A stretch of 34,747 nucleotides of DNA from Cyclobacteriaceae bacterium. GTDB taxonomy: Bacteria; Bacteroidota; Bacteroidia; Cytophagales; Cyclobacteriaceae. Below, in pieces: positions 1 to 7,005 of the stretch (position 1 is the stretch's first letter; the number at the start of each line of letters is the position of its first letter). The DNA lies in assembly GCA_025363495.1 (NCBI GenBank), contig JANYDR010000253.1:1-34747 (forward strand), written 5' to 3'. The notes under the pieces are model-generated. The model saw only the letters and a program-made list of their open reading frames with translations. It was not told the DNA's origin and did no database searches. Made by a program: the position numbers and the translations under genes.

Positions 1-183
1 TTCTTTCGAAGCTTTTACAAGGTCTTCCAATGGAATGCTTGAGTAACACCATTGGCACACCGAGTGATTGATATTATTTTTTAAATCGTCAGGAAGAATA
101 TTCATGCCTTTTGCGATTCGAGGTAATCCCACTGAACTCACGGCTCCCACCGCGATTGTCCTGATTGCTTGTTTACGATTCAT
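1..183 (-). CDS. Hydroxypyruvate isomerase-like TIM-barrel protein, N-terminal part only
   Basis: The gene runs off the left edge; only its first 61 codons are present, starting with ATG at 183. The peptide opens MNRKQAIRTIAVGAVSSVG, a twin-arginine-like or simple export signal, followed after about 35 residues by NINHSVCQWCYSSIPLEDL. That second stretch matches my memory of the start of the mature part of exported Bacteroidota proteins annotated as hydroxypyruvate isomerase or sugar phosphate isomerase/epimerase (xylose-isomerase-like TIM barrel). No catalytic residues fall within this fragment, so the enzymatic role rests on family resemblance alone. It lies upstream of nothing in this window on its own strand except the amidohydrolase at 276-1553, about 90 nt away. 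Confidence 0.7.
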   Translation of the reverse strand, partial: MNRKQAIRTIAVGAVSSVGLPRIAKGMNILPDDLKNNINHSVCQWCYSSIPLEDLVKASKE

Positions 184-275
184 AGTTCAATTTACCAATG
201 ATTAAATCATTCCACCAATTCGATCATATTATTGTGAACAATGTCACTTACCAACTCTTTGCCTACTGCCCTTGC

Positions 276-1553
276 CTACTGCTTACTTTCAGTCTCATCT
301 CTATAAATCACCCCATCCTTCATCACAAACTTTACTTTTCTTAGATCGGAAAGATTCTTCAAAGGATCTCCCTCAATCGCCATAAGATCTGCCTTCCATC
401 CCGGCCTTATCGCTCCGATTTCATTTTCCATATGGAGAGCTTTTGCATTGACAGTAGTGGCTGCTTTCAAAATGTCAATCGCTTTCATTCCACCATACTC
501 TGCCATAAGTTCCATTTCAAGGACATTCTCTCCGTGAGGAAAAACTCCTACATCACCGCCCATGCCAATCGTTACACCGGACTTTACTGCGATTGAAAAA
601 CTTTTCTTTTTCTGTTTTACAGTTGGAGTATCTTCTTCCTTACCTTTTTTCCATCCGCGATATCGCTGGGTTGCATCAACTGCTCCTATGGTTGGGAAAT
701 AAGTAACCTTATGTTCCTTCATCAGTTGTGCAATTTCTTCATCGAGAAAGTCCCCATGTTCAATGGTCTCTGCGCCTGCCAGTATCGCGCGACGAATAGC
801 TTCTTTACTTTTAGCATGACTGACAAAATATCTTCCGCTGCTACGTGCAACTTCATTGACAACTTTTAGTTCATCGAGGGTAAATGAAGGCTGATCTTCT
901 CCCTTAGGTCCCCATCTGTAATCCGCATATATTTTTATAAAGTCAGCTCCTTTGCCAATCTGATCCCGCACTACGCGAATAAGATTATCACCATCAGCGG
1001 GTTCAGCACCGAGCATGATTTCCATATCTGTATCATAACCCTTGGGACCGTAAGACCCGGTAGTGACAATTGCCCGGCCTGCCACAAGCATCCTTGGACC
1101 AGGAATAACTCCTTCATTGATGGCTCGTTTCAGCGCAACATCCGAGTAGCCGGCCCCTTCCGTTCCAAGGTCCCGAACCGTCGTAAAACCTGCAAAAAGC
1201 GTGTTTTTAGCATGAACTGTGGCCCGTGCGGTCCTGTAGGAATCCGATTCCTTCAGCACCTGTACGTCCCAGTCGGTAATGTTATAAGGGTATAAAAGCA
1301 GATGGGAATGTCCTTCAATAAGTCCTGGCAAAAGAGTGACGCCGGGCATTGAAATGACCTGAGTTTCCTTAGATGCTTTAATGGATTCCTTAGTTCCTGT
1401 CGAAGTAATTTTATCACCTTCTATTAACACTACCCAGCCGTCATGCATCTCCACTCCGTCGAAGACACGATCAGGTTGTAAAAGATAGGATGACTTTTGT
1501 TGTGCGTTTGCATATGAAACGCAAAGCAGCAAAATGAAAGAGAGGTATCGCAT
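276..1553 (-). CDS. Exported amidohydrolase family protein (imidazolonepropionase/prolidase-like)
   Basis: A 425-residue metal-dependent hydrolase with a signal peptide (MRYLSFILLLCVSYANAQ, cleavage near residue 18). The amidohydrolase metal-site pattern is visible: GHSHLLL (H82 and H84, HxH), a probable carboxylated lysine in DFIKIYADY, histidines in FVSHAKS and IEHGDF, and a late aspartate in GMGGDVGVFPHGEN. The C-terminus has the usual re-entry into the small beta domain (GWKADLMAIEGDPL). Family members of this type cleave cyclic amides or Xaa-Pro and other dipeptides; the substrate cannot be told from sequence. It is probably periplasmic. It is co-directional with the isomerase-like gene that follows it. 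The last codons overlap a 13-nt tandem duplication (259-284). Confidence 0.85.
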   Translation of the reverse strand: MRYLSFILLLCVSYANAQQKSSYLLQPDRVFDGVEMHDGWVVLIEGDKITSTGTKESIKASKETQVISMPGVTLLPGLIEGHSHLLLYPYNITDWDVQVLKESDSYRTARATVHAKNTLFAGFTTVRDLGTEGAGYSDVALKRAINEGVIPGPRMLVAGRAIVTTGSYGPKGYDTDMEIMLGAEPADGDNLIRVVRDQIGKGADFIKIYADYRWGPKGEDQPSFTLDELKVVNEVARSSGRYFVSHAKSKEAIRRAILAGAETIEHGDFLDEEIAQLMKEHKVTYFPTIGAVDATQRYRGWKKGKEEDTPTVKQKKKSFSIAVKSGVTIGMGGDVGVFPHGENVLEMELMAEYGGMKAIDILKAATTVNAKALHMENEIGAIRPGWKADLMAIEGDPLKNLSDLRKVKFVMKDGVIYRDETESKQ

Positions 1554-1710
1554 GAGTCGATCTTTGAGAATGAAGATAGTGATGCTTAGTATTTATTCAA
1601 AGTAAATAAACTCACGTTTTATTAGCATCTACAAATACAGTGAATCGTAATCAATGTCACTGATTACCGGTTACGGAATACTGATCACCTATTAACTGAT
1701 GCGGAAAAAA

Positions 1711-2493
1711 TTACTCTTTAACAGGTTGACCTTCTGAGGTACTCTCAACCGAATCCTTAATCGTCACCCAAAAATTATTATAACCTTCTCCCAGTTGTAT
1801 TTCCAAACCGCCATTGGCGAGCATTTCCAGAATTGCCAAAAAGTTAAAGACCAATGCAACACGGGTTGGAGTGAGTTCCAGCATTTCTGTAAAAGACATC
1901 TGGCGTCTCCGTGTCAGCTCATTAAGGATATATTCTTTTTGACCTTCTACTGTATAAGGATATTGTACTACCTGGTGAACAGGACGGTTCTTTTCTTCAT
2001 CAAAACGTTTAATCACTTTCTCAAAAACCTGCATCAGTTTGTACAGATCCACATCCTGAAGTTCAGCTTCAACATTCACGCTTGCCGCCAGTGATTTTAG
2101 TTCCTTCATGATATTTCCGCGCTTTTCCTTTTGAAGCTCGTCACCTTCCATCTTTTGGAAGGAATCTATCACGGATTTGTACTTTTTGTACTCAAGTAAG
2201 TGTTTTATCAGCTCTTCCCGGGGATCGATTTCATTGCCCTGCTCATCCAATTGCGGCCTTGGAAGCAGCATTTTTGACTTAATCCGCATGAGGGTAGCTG
2301 CCACCAGAATAAACTCGCTTGCCAGCTCTACATTCAGGCTTTCAAGGTGGTGGAGGTAGTCAAGAAAATCGTTGGTAATCTTTGAGATAGGTATATCATA
2401 TATATCCAGTTCATCCCGCTCGATAAAAAAAAGTAGCAGATCGAAGGGACCTTTAAACAGGGGAAGTTTTACTTCAAAAGTTTCTTGTGTCAT
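1711..2493 (-). CDS. scpA: Segregation and condensation protein A (ScpA, kleisin)
   Basis: ScpA is the kleisin subunit that bridges the SMC heads in the Smc-ScpAB condensin and is needed for chromosome segregation. The N-terminus FEVKLPLFKGPFDLLLFFI followed by DELDIYDIPISKI is the family signature, then the SMC-neck-binding helices (FILVAATLMRIKSKMLLP). The C-terminal winged helix (QMSFTEMLELTPTRVALVFNFLAILEML) is intact. Length from my start is 260 residues, normal for the family. I chose ATG 2493 (MTQETF) over the in-frame ATG at 2508, because homologues begin only a few residues before the FEVKL segment. No scpB or smc is in the window. It is divergent from dxs across 170 nt. Confidence 0.95.
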   Translation of the reverse strand: MTQETFEVKLPLFKGPFDLLLFFIERDELDIYDIPISKITNDFLDYLHHLESLNVELASEFILVAATLMRIKSKMLLPRPQLDEQGNEIDPREELIKHLLEYKKYKSVIDSFQKMEGDELQKEKRGNIMKELKSLAASVNVEAELQDVDLYKLMQVFEKVIKRFDEEKNRPVHQVVQYPYTVEGQKEYILNELTRRRQMSFTEMLELTPTRVALVFNFLAILEMLANGGLEIQLGEGYNNFWVTIKDSVESTSEGQPVKE

Positions 2494-2531
2494 GATTGGG
2501 CACCGCATGTCGCCGTAGCTTTAGCGGAGGC

Positions 2532-2539
2532 GCAAAATT
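2532..2539 (-). promoter_or_regulatory. Candidate -7 element for scpA
   Basis: On the minus strand this reads TAATTTTG, an exact TAnnTTTG, the Bacteroidota primary-sigma -7 consensus. It would place the transcription start near 2525, about 30 nt before the chosen scpA start. No TTTG lies 19-21 bp upstream, so support is the -7 box and its position only. Confidence 0.35.
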
Positions 2540-2579
2540 ATTCAAATACCCGACAAAACCGGAATGAAATTCAAATCCG

Positions 2580-2587
2580 TAAATTTG
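2580..2587 (+). promoter_or_regulatory. Candidate -7 element for dxs
   Basis: TAAATTTG matches TAnnTTTG exactly and lies 76 nt before the dxs ATG. No clear -33 TTTG at the correct distance, so this is tentative. Confidence 0.3.
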
Positions 2588-2663
2588 AGTGAAATTTGAT
2601 CTTAAATCAGCCTAAACAGTTACCTTAAACCGTTGTTTGAGGATTATTACGAGTTAACAGACT

Positions 2664-4589
2664 ATGCTTATCACTCCTGGTAAACTTTTAGCCCAAATCA
2701 ATAGTCCCACAGACCTCAAGAAACTGAACCAAGCCCAATTGGTTCAGCTTTGTCAGGAATTAAGACAATTCATTATTGATAATGTCTCAATCTATGGTGG
2801 GCATTTCGGTGCGAGCCTTGGTGTAACGGAATTAACAGTCGCACTGCATTATGTTTTCAATGCACCTTATGATCAGATTGTTTGGGATGTAGGTCATCAG
2901 GCATATGGCCATAAAATTCTCACCGGTCGTAAAGAAGCATTTCATACCAATCGTATTTATAAAGGCATCTCAGGTTTCCCAAAAAGAAATGAAAGTGTAT
3001 ACGACGCCTTTGGTGTTGGACATTCATCAACATCAGTGTCAGCGGCATTGGGAATGGCCGCTGCATCCAAATATCTTAAGCTGGAAGATAAGCAGCATGT
3101 TGCAGTCATTGGTGATGGCGCCTTGACGGGTGGAATTGCATTTGAAGGGTTGAACAACGCTGGCGTATCAGATGCAAATCTTCTGATTATTCTCAATGAC
3201 AATTGCATGTCAATTGATCCAAACGTTGGGGCATTAAAAGATTACCTGACGGATATCACAACTTCTAAAACCTATAATCGGTTCAAAGATGATGTCTGGA
3301 ATTTATTGGGTAAGTTTTCGAAGTTTGGTAAGAGCGCTCAGGAAATTGCGTCAAAGGTTGATACAGCAATTAAAGCTGCGCTGCTTAGTCAGAGTAACTT
3401 ATTTGAGTCATTGAATCTCCGCTATTTCGGTCCCGTGGATGGACACGACGTAGACCACCTTGTAGCAGTTCTTAATGACCTTAAAAATATAAAAGGCCCA
3501 AAGATCCTTCATTGCGTGACAGTGAAGGGAAAGGGCTATTTACCAGCTGAAAACGGCAATAAAACCACCTGGCATTCTCCCGGTACTTTTGACAAGATCA
3601 CTGGGGAAATACATAAAAAGGTTTACGAAAACCCGCAGCCTCCTAAATATCAGGATGTATTTGGAAATACCCTGGTGGAGTTGGCCAAGGTCAATGACAA
3701 AATCATCGGCATTACACCCGCGATGCCGTCAGGTTCATCTCTTAACATTATGATGAAAGAAATGCCTGATCGTGCATTCGATGTGGGCATTGCCGAGCAG
3801 CATGCTGTTACCTTTTCCGCCGGGCTTGCAACACAGGGACTGATTCCATTCTGCAACATTTATAGTTCGTTCATGCAGCGTGCTTATGACCAGGTAGTGC
3901 ATGATGTTTGTATTCAAAATCTACCGGTAAACTTTTGTCTTGACAGGGCAGGCTTTGCAGGGTCTGATGGACCGACGCATCATGGAGCATATGACCTTGC
4001 CTTCTTCCGTTGCCTTCCAAATATGATTGTGTCAGCGCCGATGAACGAGTCAGAGTTGCGCAATCTTATGTATACTGCGCAGCTTCCCCGAAATGAGAAA
4101 TCATTTTCCATTCGTTATCCAAGAGGACAGGGAGTGCTTCAGGAGTGGCGTACCCCATTTGAGAAAATAGAAATTGGCACGGGTAGAAAAATACGTGACG
4201 GTGAAGAGTTGGCGATTCTAACCATCGGGCATATAGGAAACTATGCTGTGGAGGTGTGTGAAAAACTTGAACTTCAGGGAATCCATGTTGCTCATTATGA
4301 TATGAGATTCGTTAAGCCACTCGATGAAAAACTGCTCCACGAAATTTTTTCCAAGTACAAAAAAATCATCACCATAGAAGATGGATGTATTCAGGGAGGA
4401 TTCGGCAGCGCAGTACTTGAGTTTATGGCTGATAATTCCTACTTAGCAGAGATTCGCCGGCTTGGAATACCAGATGATGTGATTGAGCATGGTGAACAGC
4501 TTGAACTTCACAATGAATGTGGCTTTGGACCAACAGGTATTCAGCAGGCCGTAATATCGATGCTGGAGCCTGTTTCGAAAATGGCTTAG
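2664..4589 (+). CDS. dxs: 1-deoxy-D-xylulose-5-phosphate synthase
   Basis: Dxs condenses pyruvate and glyceraldehyde 3-phosphate to DXP, the first step of the MEP isoprenoid pathway, using thiamine diphosphate. The 641-residue length is typical. Visible motifs: YGGHFGASLGVTELTVALHY near residue 45, the ThDP/Mg site GDGALTGGIAFEGLNNAG continuing to ILNDNCMSIDPNVG, the acid/base glutamate in GIAEQHAVTFSAGLA, the substrate-site DRAGFAGSDGPTHHG, and the C-terminal transketolase domain ending in GFGPTGIQQAV. It starts at ATG after a leader of about 76 nt from a candidate promoter. The stop TAG is followed after a single base by the ATG of an alpha/beta hydrolase, indicating a two-gene operon and probable translational coupling. 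Confidence 0.97.
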   Translation: MLITPGKLLAQINSPTDLKKLNQAQLVQLCQELRQFIIDNVSIYGGHFGASLGVTELTVALHYVFNAPYDQIVWDVGHQAYGHKILTGRKEAFHTNRIYKGISGFPKRNESVYDAFGVGHSSTSVSAALGMAAASKYLKLEDKQHVAVIGDGALTGGIAFEGLNNAGVSDANLLIILNDNCMSIDPNVGALKDYLTDITTSKTYNRFKDDVWNLLGKFSKFGKSAQEIASKVDTAIKAALLSQSNLFESLNLRYFGPVDGHDVDHLVAVLNDLKNIKGPKILHCVTVKGKGYLPAENGNKTTWHSPGTFDKITGEIHKKVYENPQPPKYQDVFGNTLVELAKVNDKIIGITPAMPSGSSLNIMMKEMPDRAFDVGIAEQHAVTFSAGLATQGLIPFCNIYSSFMQRAYDQVVHDVCIQNLPVNFCLDRAGFAGSDGPTHHGAYDLAFFRCLPNMIVSAPMNESELRNLMYTAQLPRNEKSFSIRYPRGQGVLQEWRTPFEKIEIGTGRKIRDGEELAILTIGHIGNYAVEVCEKLELQGIHVAHYDMRFVKPLDEKLLHEIFSKYKKIITIEDGCIQGGFGSAVLEFMADNSYLAEIRRLGIPDDVIEHGEQLELHNECGFGPTGIQQAVISMLEPVSKMA

Positions 4590-4590
4590 A

Positions 4591-5361
4591 ATGTCTCCAC
4601 TTTTTTTTCAGGAACAAGGAAGCGGCCCACCGGTAGTATTTATTCATGGGTTTTGTGAAACGCACGAAATCTGGAAAGATTTTATAAAGCCATTTGTAGC
4701 TTCTTATCGCGTCATCAGAATGGACCTTCCGGGCTTTGGCAGTTCCGAATTATTACCAACTCCATTTACCATTGATGAAGTTGGCGAGTCAGTAGCTCAA
4801 ACATTGAATCAACTTAGAATTGATCAGGCCCATGTTATTGGTCACTCATTGGGAGGATATGTTGCTCTTGCTTTGTTGGAAAATCATCCCATGCTTATAA
4901 AGGGGCTTACATTGTTTCATTCATCCGCCTTTGCCGACTCTAAGGAAAAAAAAGAAAATCGTAACAAGATTATAGAATCAGTCAGTAAATATGGGACACA
5001 GCCATTTATTGATACGTTTGTTCCAGGCCTGTTCTTTAACAAAATGAATTCAGCAATTCCACAGGTTTATAAGATAGCGTCACAATCTGGTAAAGACTGC
5101 ATAATAAATTATACGATTGCGATGCGTGATCGACCCGACCGGCAGAAATTGTGGACAAAAAATGAAATTTCTAAGTTACTTATTGCCGGGATTGAGGATA
5201 CATCCATTCCCATTCATATTTCGCGTGAATTAGCGGAAATTGGAAGGAATTTGAAGTTCAATGAGTTGGAGAAAACGGGCCATATGGGCTTTTTTGAGGC
5301 CGAAAAGGAATGCCAGTTGGCTATTACGAGATTTACCGATGAATTATTTTCCAATAATTAG
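4591..5361 (+). CDS. Alpha/beta-fold hydrolase
   Basis: A 256-residue cytoplasmic alpha/beta hydrolase with no signal peptide. The oxyanion segment FIHGFCETHEIW (residues 18-29), the nucleophile elbow GHSLGGY (S86), an acid in AGIEDTSIP (D203) and the catalytic histidine in TGHMGFF (H231) form a complete triad. The substrate is not evident; relatives include carboxylesterases, C-C hydrolases and haloperoxidase-like proteins. It begins one base after the dxs stop and so is almost certainly co-transcribed with it. That might hint at an isoprenoid-linked substrate, but placement alone is weak evidence. About 145 nt follow before the next gene, with no strong terminator. Confidence 0.88.
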   Translation: MSPLFFQEQGSGPPVVFIHGFCETHEIWKDFIKPFVASYRVIRMDLPGFGSSELLPTPFTIDEVGESVAQTLNQLRIDQAHVIGHSLGGYVALALLENHPMLIKGLTLFHSSAFADSKEKKENRNKIIESVSKYGTQPFIDTFVPGLFFNKMNSAIPQVYKIASQSGKDCIINYTIAMRDRPDRQKLWTKNEISKLLIAGIEDTSIPIHISRELAEIGRNLKFNELEKTGHMGFFEAEKECQLAITRFTDELFSNN

Positions 5362-5445
5362 ATTAAATTTTCGCTTGCATTGGAATTTTTCACGTAATCA
5401 CGCTAAATTGGTGATTCAATTGGCCTCTGTAAGAAATAGGCAGGA

Positions 5446-5476
5446 ATTGAAGTAATTGAGAGAGTTTTTATATTTG
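5446..5476 (+). promoter_or_regulatory. Promoter of the membrane zinc-ribbon gene
   Basis: ATTG (5446-5449), a 19-nt spacer, then TATATTTG (5469-5476). The -7 box matches TAnnTTTG exactly and the -33 box differs from TTTG at one base. The start would fall near 5483, about 26 nt before the ATG at 5509. This separates the gene from the dxs operon. Confidence 0.55.
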
Positions 5477-5508
5477 TTCTGATTATAAACTGAAAACACT
5501 AAAACACC

Positions 5509-6258
5509 ATGGCTGAAGCTGTAAGTCGTTACGCATCCTGGAATGAAATGGCCCATAACCTTGCCTATGTGTGCTGGGCGCTCGGCATTTTAATTGTGCT
5601 GGGATACCTTGTCAGGTTATCCACGGTCCCTGACAGTAAAGACAAATACGACTTCATCAATAGGTATGAGGTTAATTTTCTTTGGTATGGAAGTCTTGTA
5701 TTGATCCTTGGAGCTTGTTTCTTTTTTAATGGAAACATCGTTGAGCTCACAGTTATCCACCTTTTCGTACGTGGATTCCTTACTGCAATGCTTGGAATTA
5801 TTGCAGCACTAATCGTGCAGAACCTGTTGAAATTCTATTATCCCTTCTTTATTGAGAAGCGTCTTAAAGTTCTTCGCTACAGGCCAAGAATTTCTCCAAA
5901 AACAGGTAAGCCAATGAAATTGCTGAGTGAAGAAGAGGAAGACGTTCACCTCGATGAAGGTATGCAGGCTGAAGAGAATCTTTATTCAGTTGACTACGAC
6001 GTTTGGAAAGACGAAGAAACAGGATTCATCAAGATTGAAAAATACGCTGGTCACCTCCACGCTATTCAGTGTCCTGAGTGTAACTACCAGACATTTAAAG
6101 TAATGCGCGAGGAAATTATCAAGCAGCCTACTGAACTTGAAGAAGGTGAATTAATCAAGCATTATCAGTGCAGCTATTGCGGCTATAAAGCCCGTAAGAA
6201 TGTCGTGTTGAAACAACAGGTCAAGACTCCGGAAGCAGCTACTGCTACACCAGCCTAA
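5509..6258 (+). CDS. Membrane protein with cytoplasmic zinc ribbon, unknown function
   Basis: 249 residues. Three hydrophobic helices lie in the first 115 residues (about 17-36, 57-74 and 84-108). They are followed by a soluble, acidic region (EEEEDVHLDEGMQAEE near 141-156) and a C-terminal zinc ribbon with C188/C191 (CPEC) and C221/C224 (CSYC). The two cysteine pairs are separated by a 29-residue hairpin, as in rubredoxin-like or ribosomal-type zinc ribbons. I do not recognise a named family; it resembles conserved Bacteroidota hypothetical proteins. It has its own promoter and terminator, so it is a monocistronic unit. Zinc ribbons of this sort usually bind nucleic acid or protein; which applies here is not visible. 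Confidence 0.8.
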   Translation: MAEAVSRYASWNEMAHNLAYVCWALGILIVLGYLVRLSTVPDSKDKYDFINRYEVNFLWYGSLVLILGACFFFNGNIVELTVIHLFVRGFLTAMLGIIAALIVQNLLKFYYPFFIEKRLKVLRYRPRISPKTGKPMKLLSEEEEDVHLDEGMQAEENLYSVDYDVWKDEETGFIKIEKYAGHLHAIQCPECNYQTFKVMREEIIKQPTELEEGELIKHYQCSYCGYKARKNVVLKQQVKTPEAATATPA

Positions 6259-6278
6259 TCCTAATAAGTTATAATTTG

Positions 6279-6309
6279 AAAGCTCCCTCTGATTTAGAGG
6301 GAGCTTTTT
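6279..6309 (+). terminator. Rho-independent terminator
   Basis: Perfect 12-bp stem AAAGCTCCCTCT / AGAGGGAGCTTT (6279-6290 and 6296-6307) with a 5-nt GATTT loop and a T-rich tail running into TTTTTGTTTTT. It lies 20 nt after the zinc-ribbon gene's stop. Confidence 0.92.
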
Positions 6310-6336
6310 GTTTTTAGACTTCTTTTATAAGAGTGA

Positions 6337-6585
6337 TTAAGACAGAGAGAGCTTTATCTGATCGGCATAAAAATTCATCCTACTGTGACGTGTGTCCAGG
6401 GGAATAATTTTTTCAATGAGATCTTTCTTATGATTGTAGAAGACTTCGAGATAGAAATTTCCCAACAGGTAAAGATTCACCTTGTATCCATAATAGCGAA
6501 TACTCATAACGCAAGAGCCATGCTCATATAACAATCCGATTTGTTTATGGAGTGAATGAAGCCGGAAGTCGTTATAAGTAATCAC
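6337..6585 (-). CDS. Small conserved-looking protein, unknown function
   Basis: 82 residues, rich in aromatic and basic residues (MITYNDFRLHSLHKQIGLLYEHG, LEVFYNHKKDLIEKIIPL), with no signal peptide or membrane helix. I do not recognise a family with certainty. Support for coding: it occupies an otherwise empty interval, overlaps no other gene, has a balanced amino-acid composition, and stops just past a strong terminator of the facing gene. The pattern of alternating aromatic beta-strands suggests a small beta-rich fold. Its upstream region carries a 17-bp palindrome at 6614-6630 that could be its operator. Confidence 0.6.
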   Translation of the reverse strand: MITYNDFRLHSLHKQIGLLYEHGSCVMSIRYYGYKVNLYLLGNFYLEVFYNHKKDLIEKIIPLDTRHSRMNFYADQIKLSLS

Positions 6586-6823
6586 AAACTAAATTTATCA
6601 AAAAGTATTTCGATGATCAATGATTGATCAGCTTAACTTGAGAGGATTTTTTTGTCGACTTTGGGTCTTATAACCTCTTCCATTTCAGCGTCGCCTGGAT
6701 ACACTCAATATATTCAACCAAGGCCTGTCGTCCTGAGGCTATAGCGTCATAGCAAAAAGCCCTGACCCATATAAATTGGGTTTATAATGATGAATTACCA
6801 GAAATGGAAGGTTAAAATGAATG
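6586..6823. other. Gene-free stretch upstream of tRNA-His
   Basis: About 240 nt with no credible reading frame. It contains a perfect 8-1-8 palindrome (6614-6630) and a small inverted repeat TATAAA-TTGGG-TTTATA (6770-6786). No RNA family is recognisable to me. Confidence 0.4.
6614..6630. promoter_or_regulatory. 17-bp perfect palindrome, possible operator
   Basis: TGATCAAT-G-ATTGATCA, an exact dyad with a single central base, 29 nt upstream of the start of the small gene at 6337-6585. Its size and symmetry suit a dimeric helix-turn-helix repressor. There is no T tract on either side, so a terminator is unlikely. Confidence 0.4.
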
Positions 6824-6854
6824 TTTGCAAAATCCTTGGCCCTACCTACCTTTG
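6824..6854 (+). promoter_or_regulatory. Promoter of tRNA-His, perfect Bacteroidota consensus
   Basis: TTTG (6824-6827), 19-nt spacer, TACCTTTG (6847-6854). Both boxes match the TTTG / TAnnTTTG consensus of the Bacteroidota primary sigma factor exactly. The start would lie a few bases before the mature tRNA 5' end. Confidence 0.8.
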
Positions 6855-6865
6855 CATCCCAATAC

Positions 6866-6940
6866 GGTGGATGTAGTTCAGCTGGTTAGAACATCAGATT
6901 GTGATTCTGAGGGTCGTGGGTTCGAACCCCATCATTCACC
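6866..6940 (+). tRNA. tRNA-His (anticodon GTG)
   Basis: Full cloverleaf. Acceptor GTGGATG (6867-6873) pairs with CATTCAC (6933-6939). D stem GTTC/GAAC. Anticodon stem TCAGA/TCTGA encloses loop TTGTGAT with anticodon GTG at 6901-6903. The T stem GTGGG/CCCAT encloses TTCGAAC. The G at 6866 is the extra G-1 typical of tRNA-His and faces discriminator C at 6940. The genome continues CAG, so the CCA end is not encoded and must be added by nucleotidyltransferase. Confidence 0.97.
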
Positions 6941-6949
6941 CAGGCATAA

Positions 6950-6973
6950 GGCCCCAAATTTAGATTTGGGGCC
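6950..6973 (+). terminator. Hairpin after tRNA-His
   Basis: GGCCCCAAAT / ATTTGGGGCC, a perfect 10-bp stem with a TTAG loop, 10 nt downstream of the tRNA. There is no T tract after it on either strand, so it may act as a processing or pause hairpin, or as a factor-dependent terminator. It also lies beyond the end of the facing dihydroorotase gene. Confidence 0.6.
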
Positions 6974-7005
6974 ACAATGGCCGAAGCCGTGGGTTAGTTA
7001 AATGA

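Noticed and set aside
259..284. 13-nt duplication TTGCCTACTGC
   Set aside because: A simple tandem duplication at a gene end; such strings are common and nothing else supports a function.
1647..1667. GTAATCA / TGATTAC hairpin after scpA
   Set aside because: Only 7 bp, AT-rich and without a T tract on the relevant strand; too weak to call a terminator.
1795..2094. 99-codon plus-strand reading frame
   Set aside because: Lies wholly antisense to scpA, with composition unlike a real protein.
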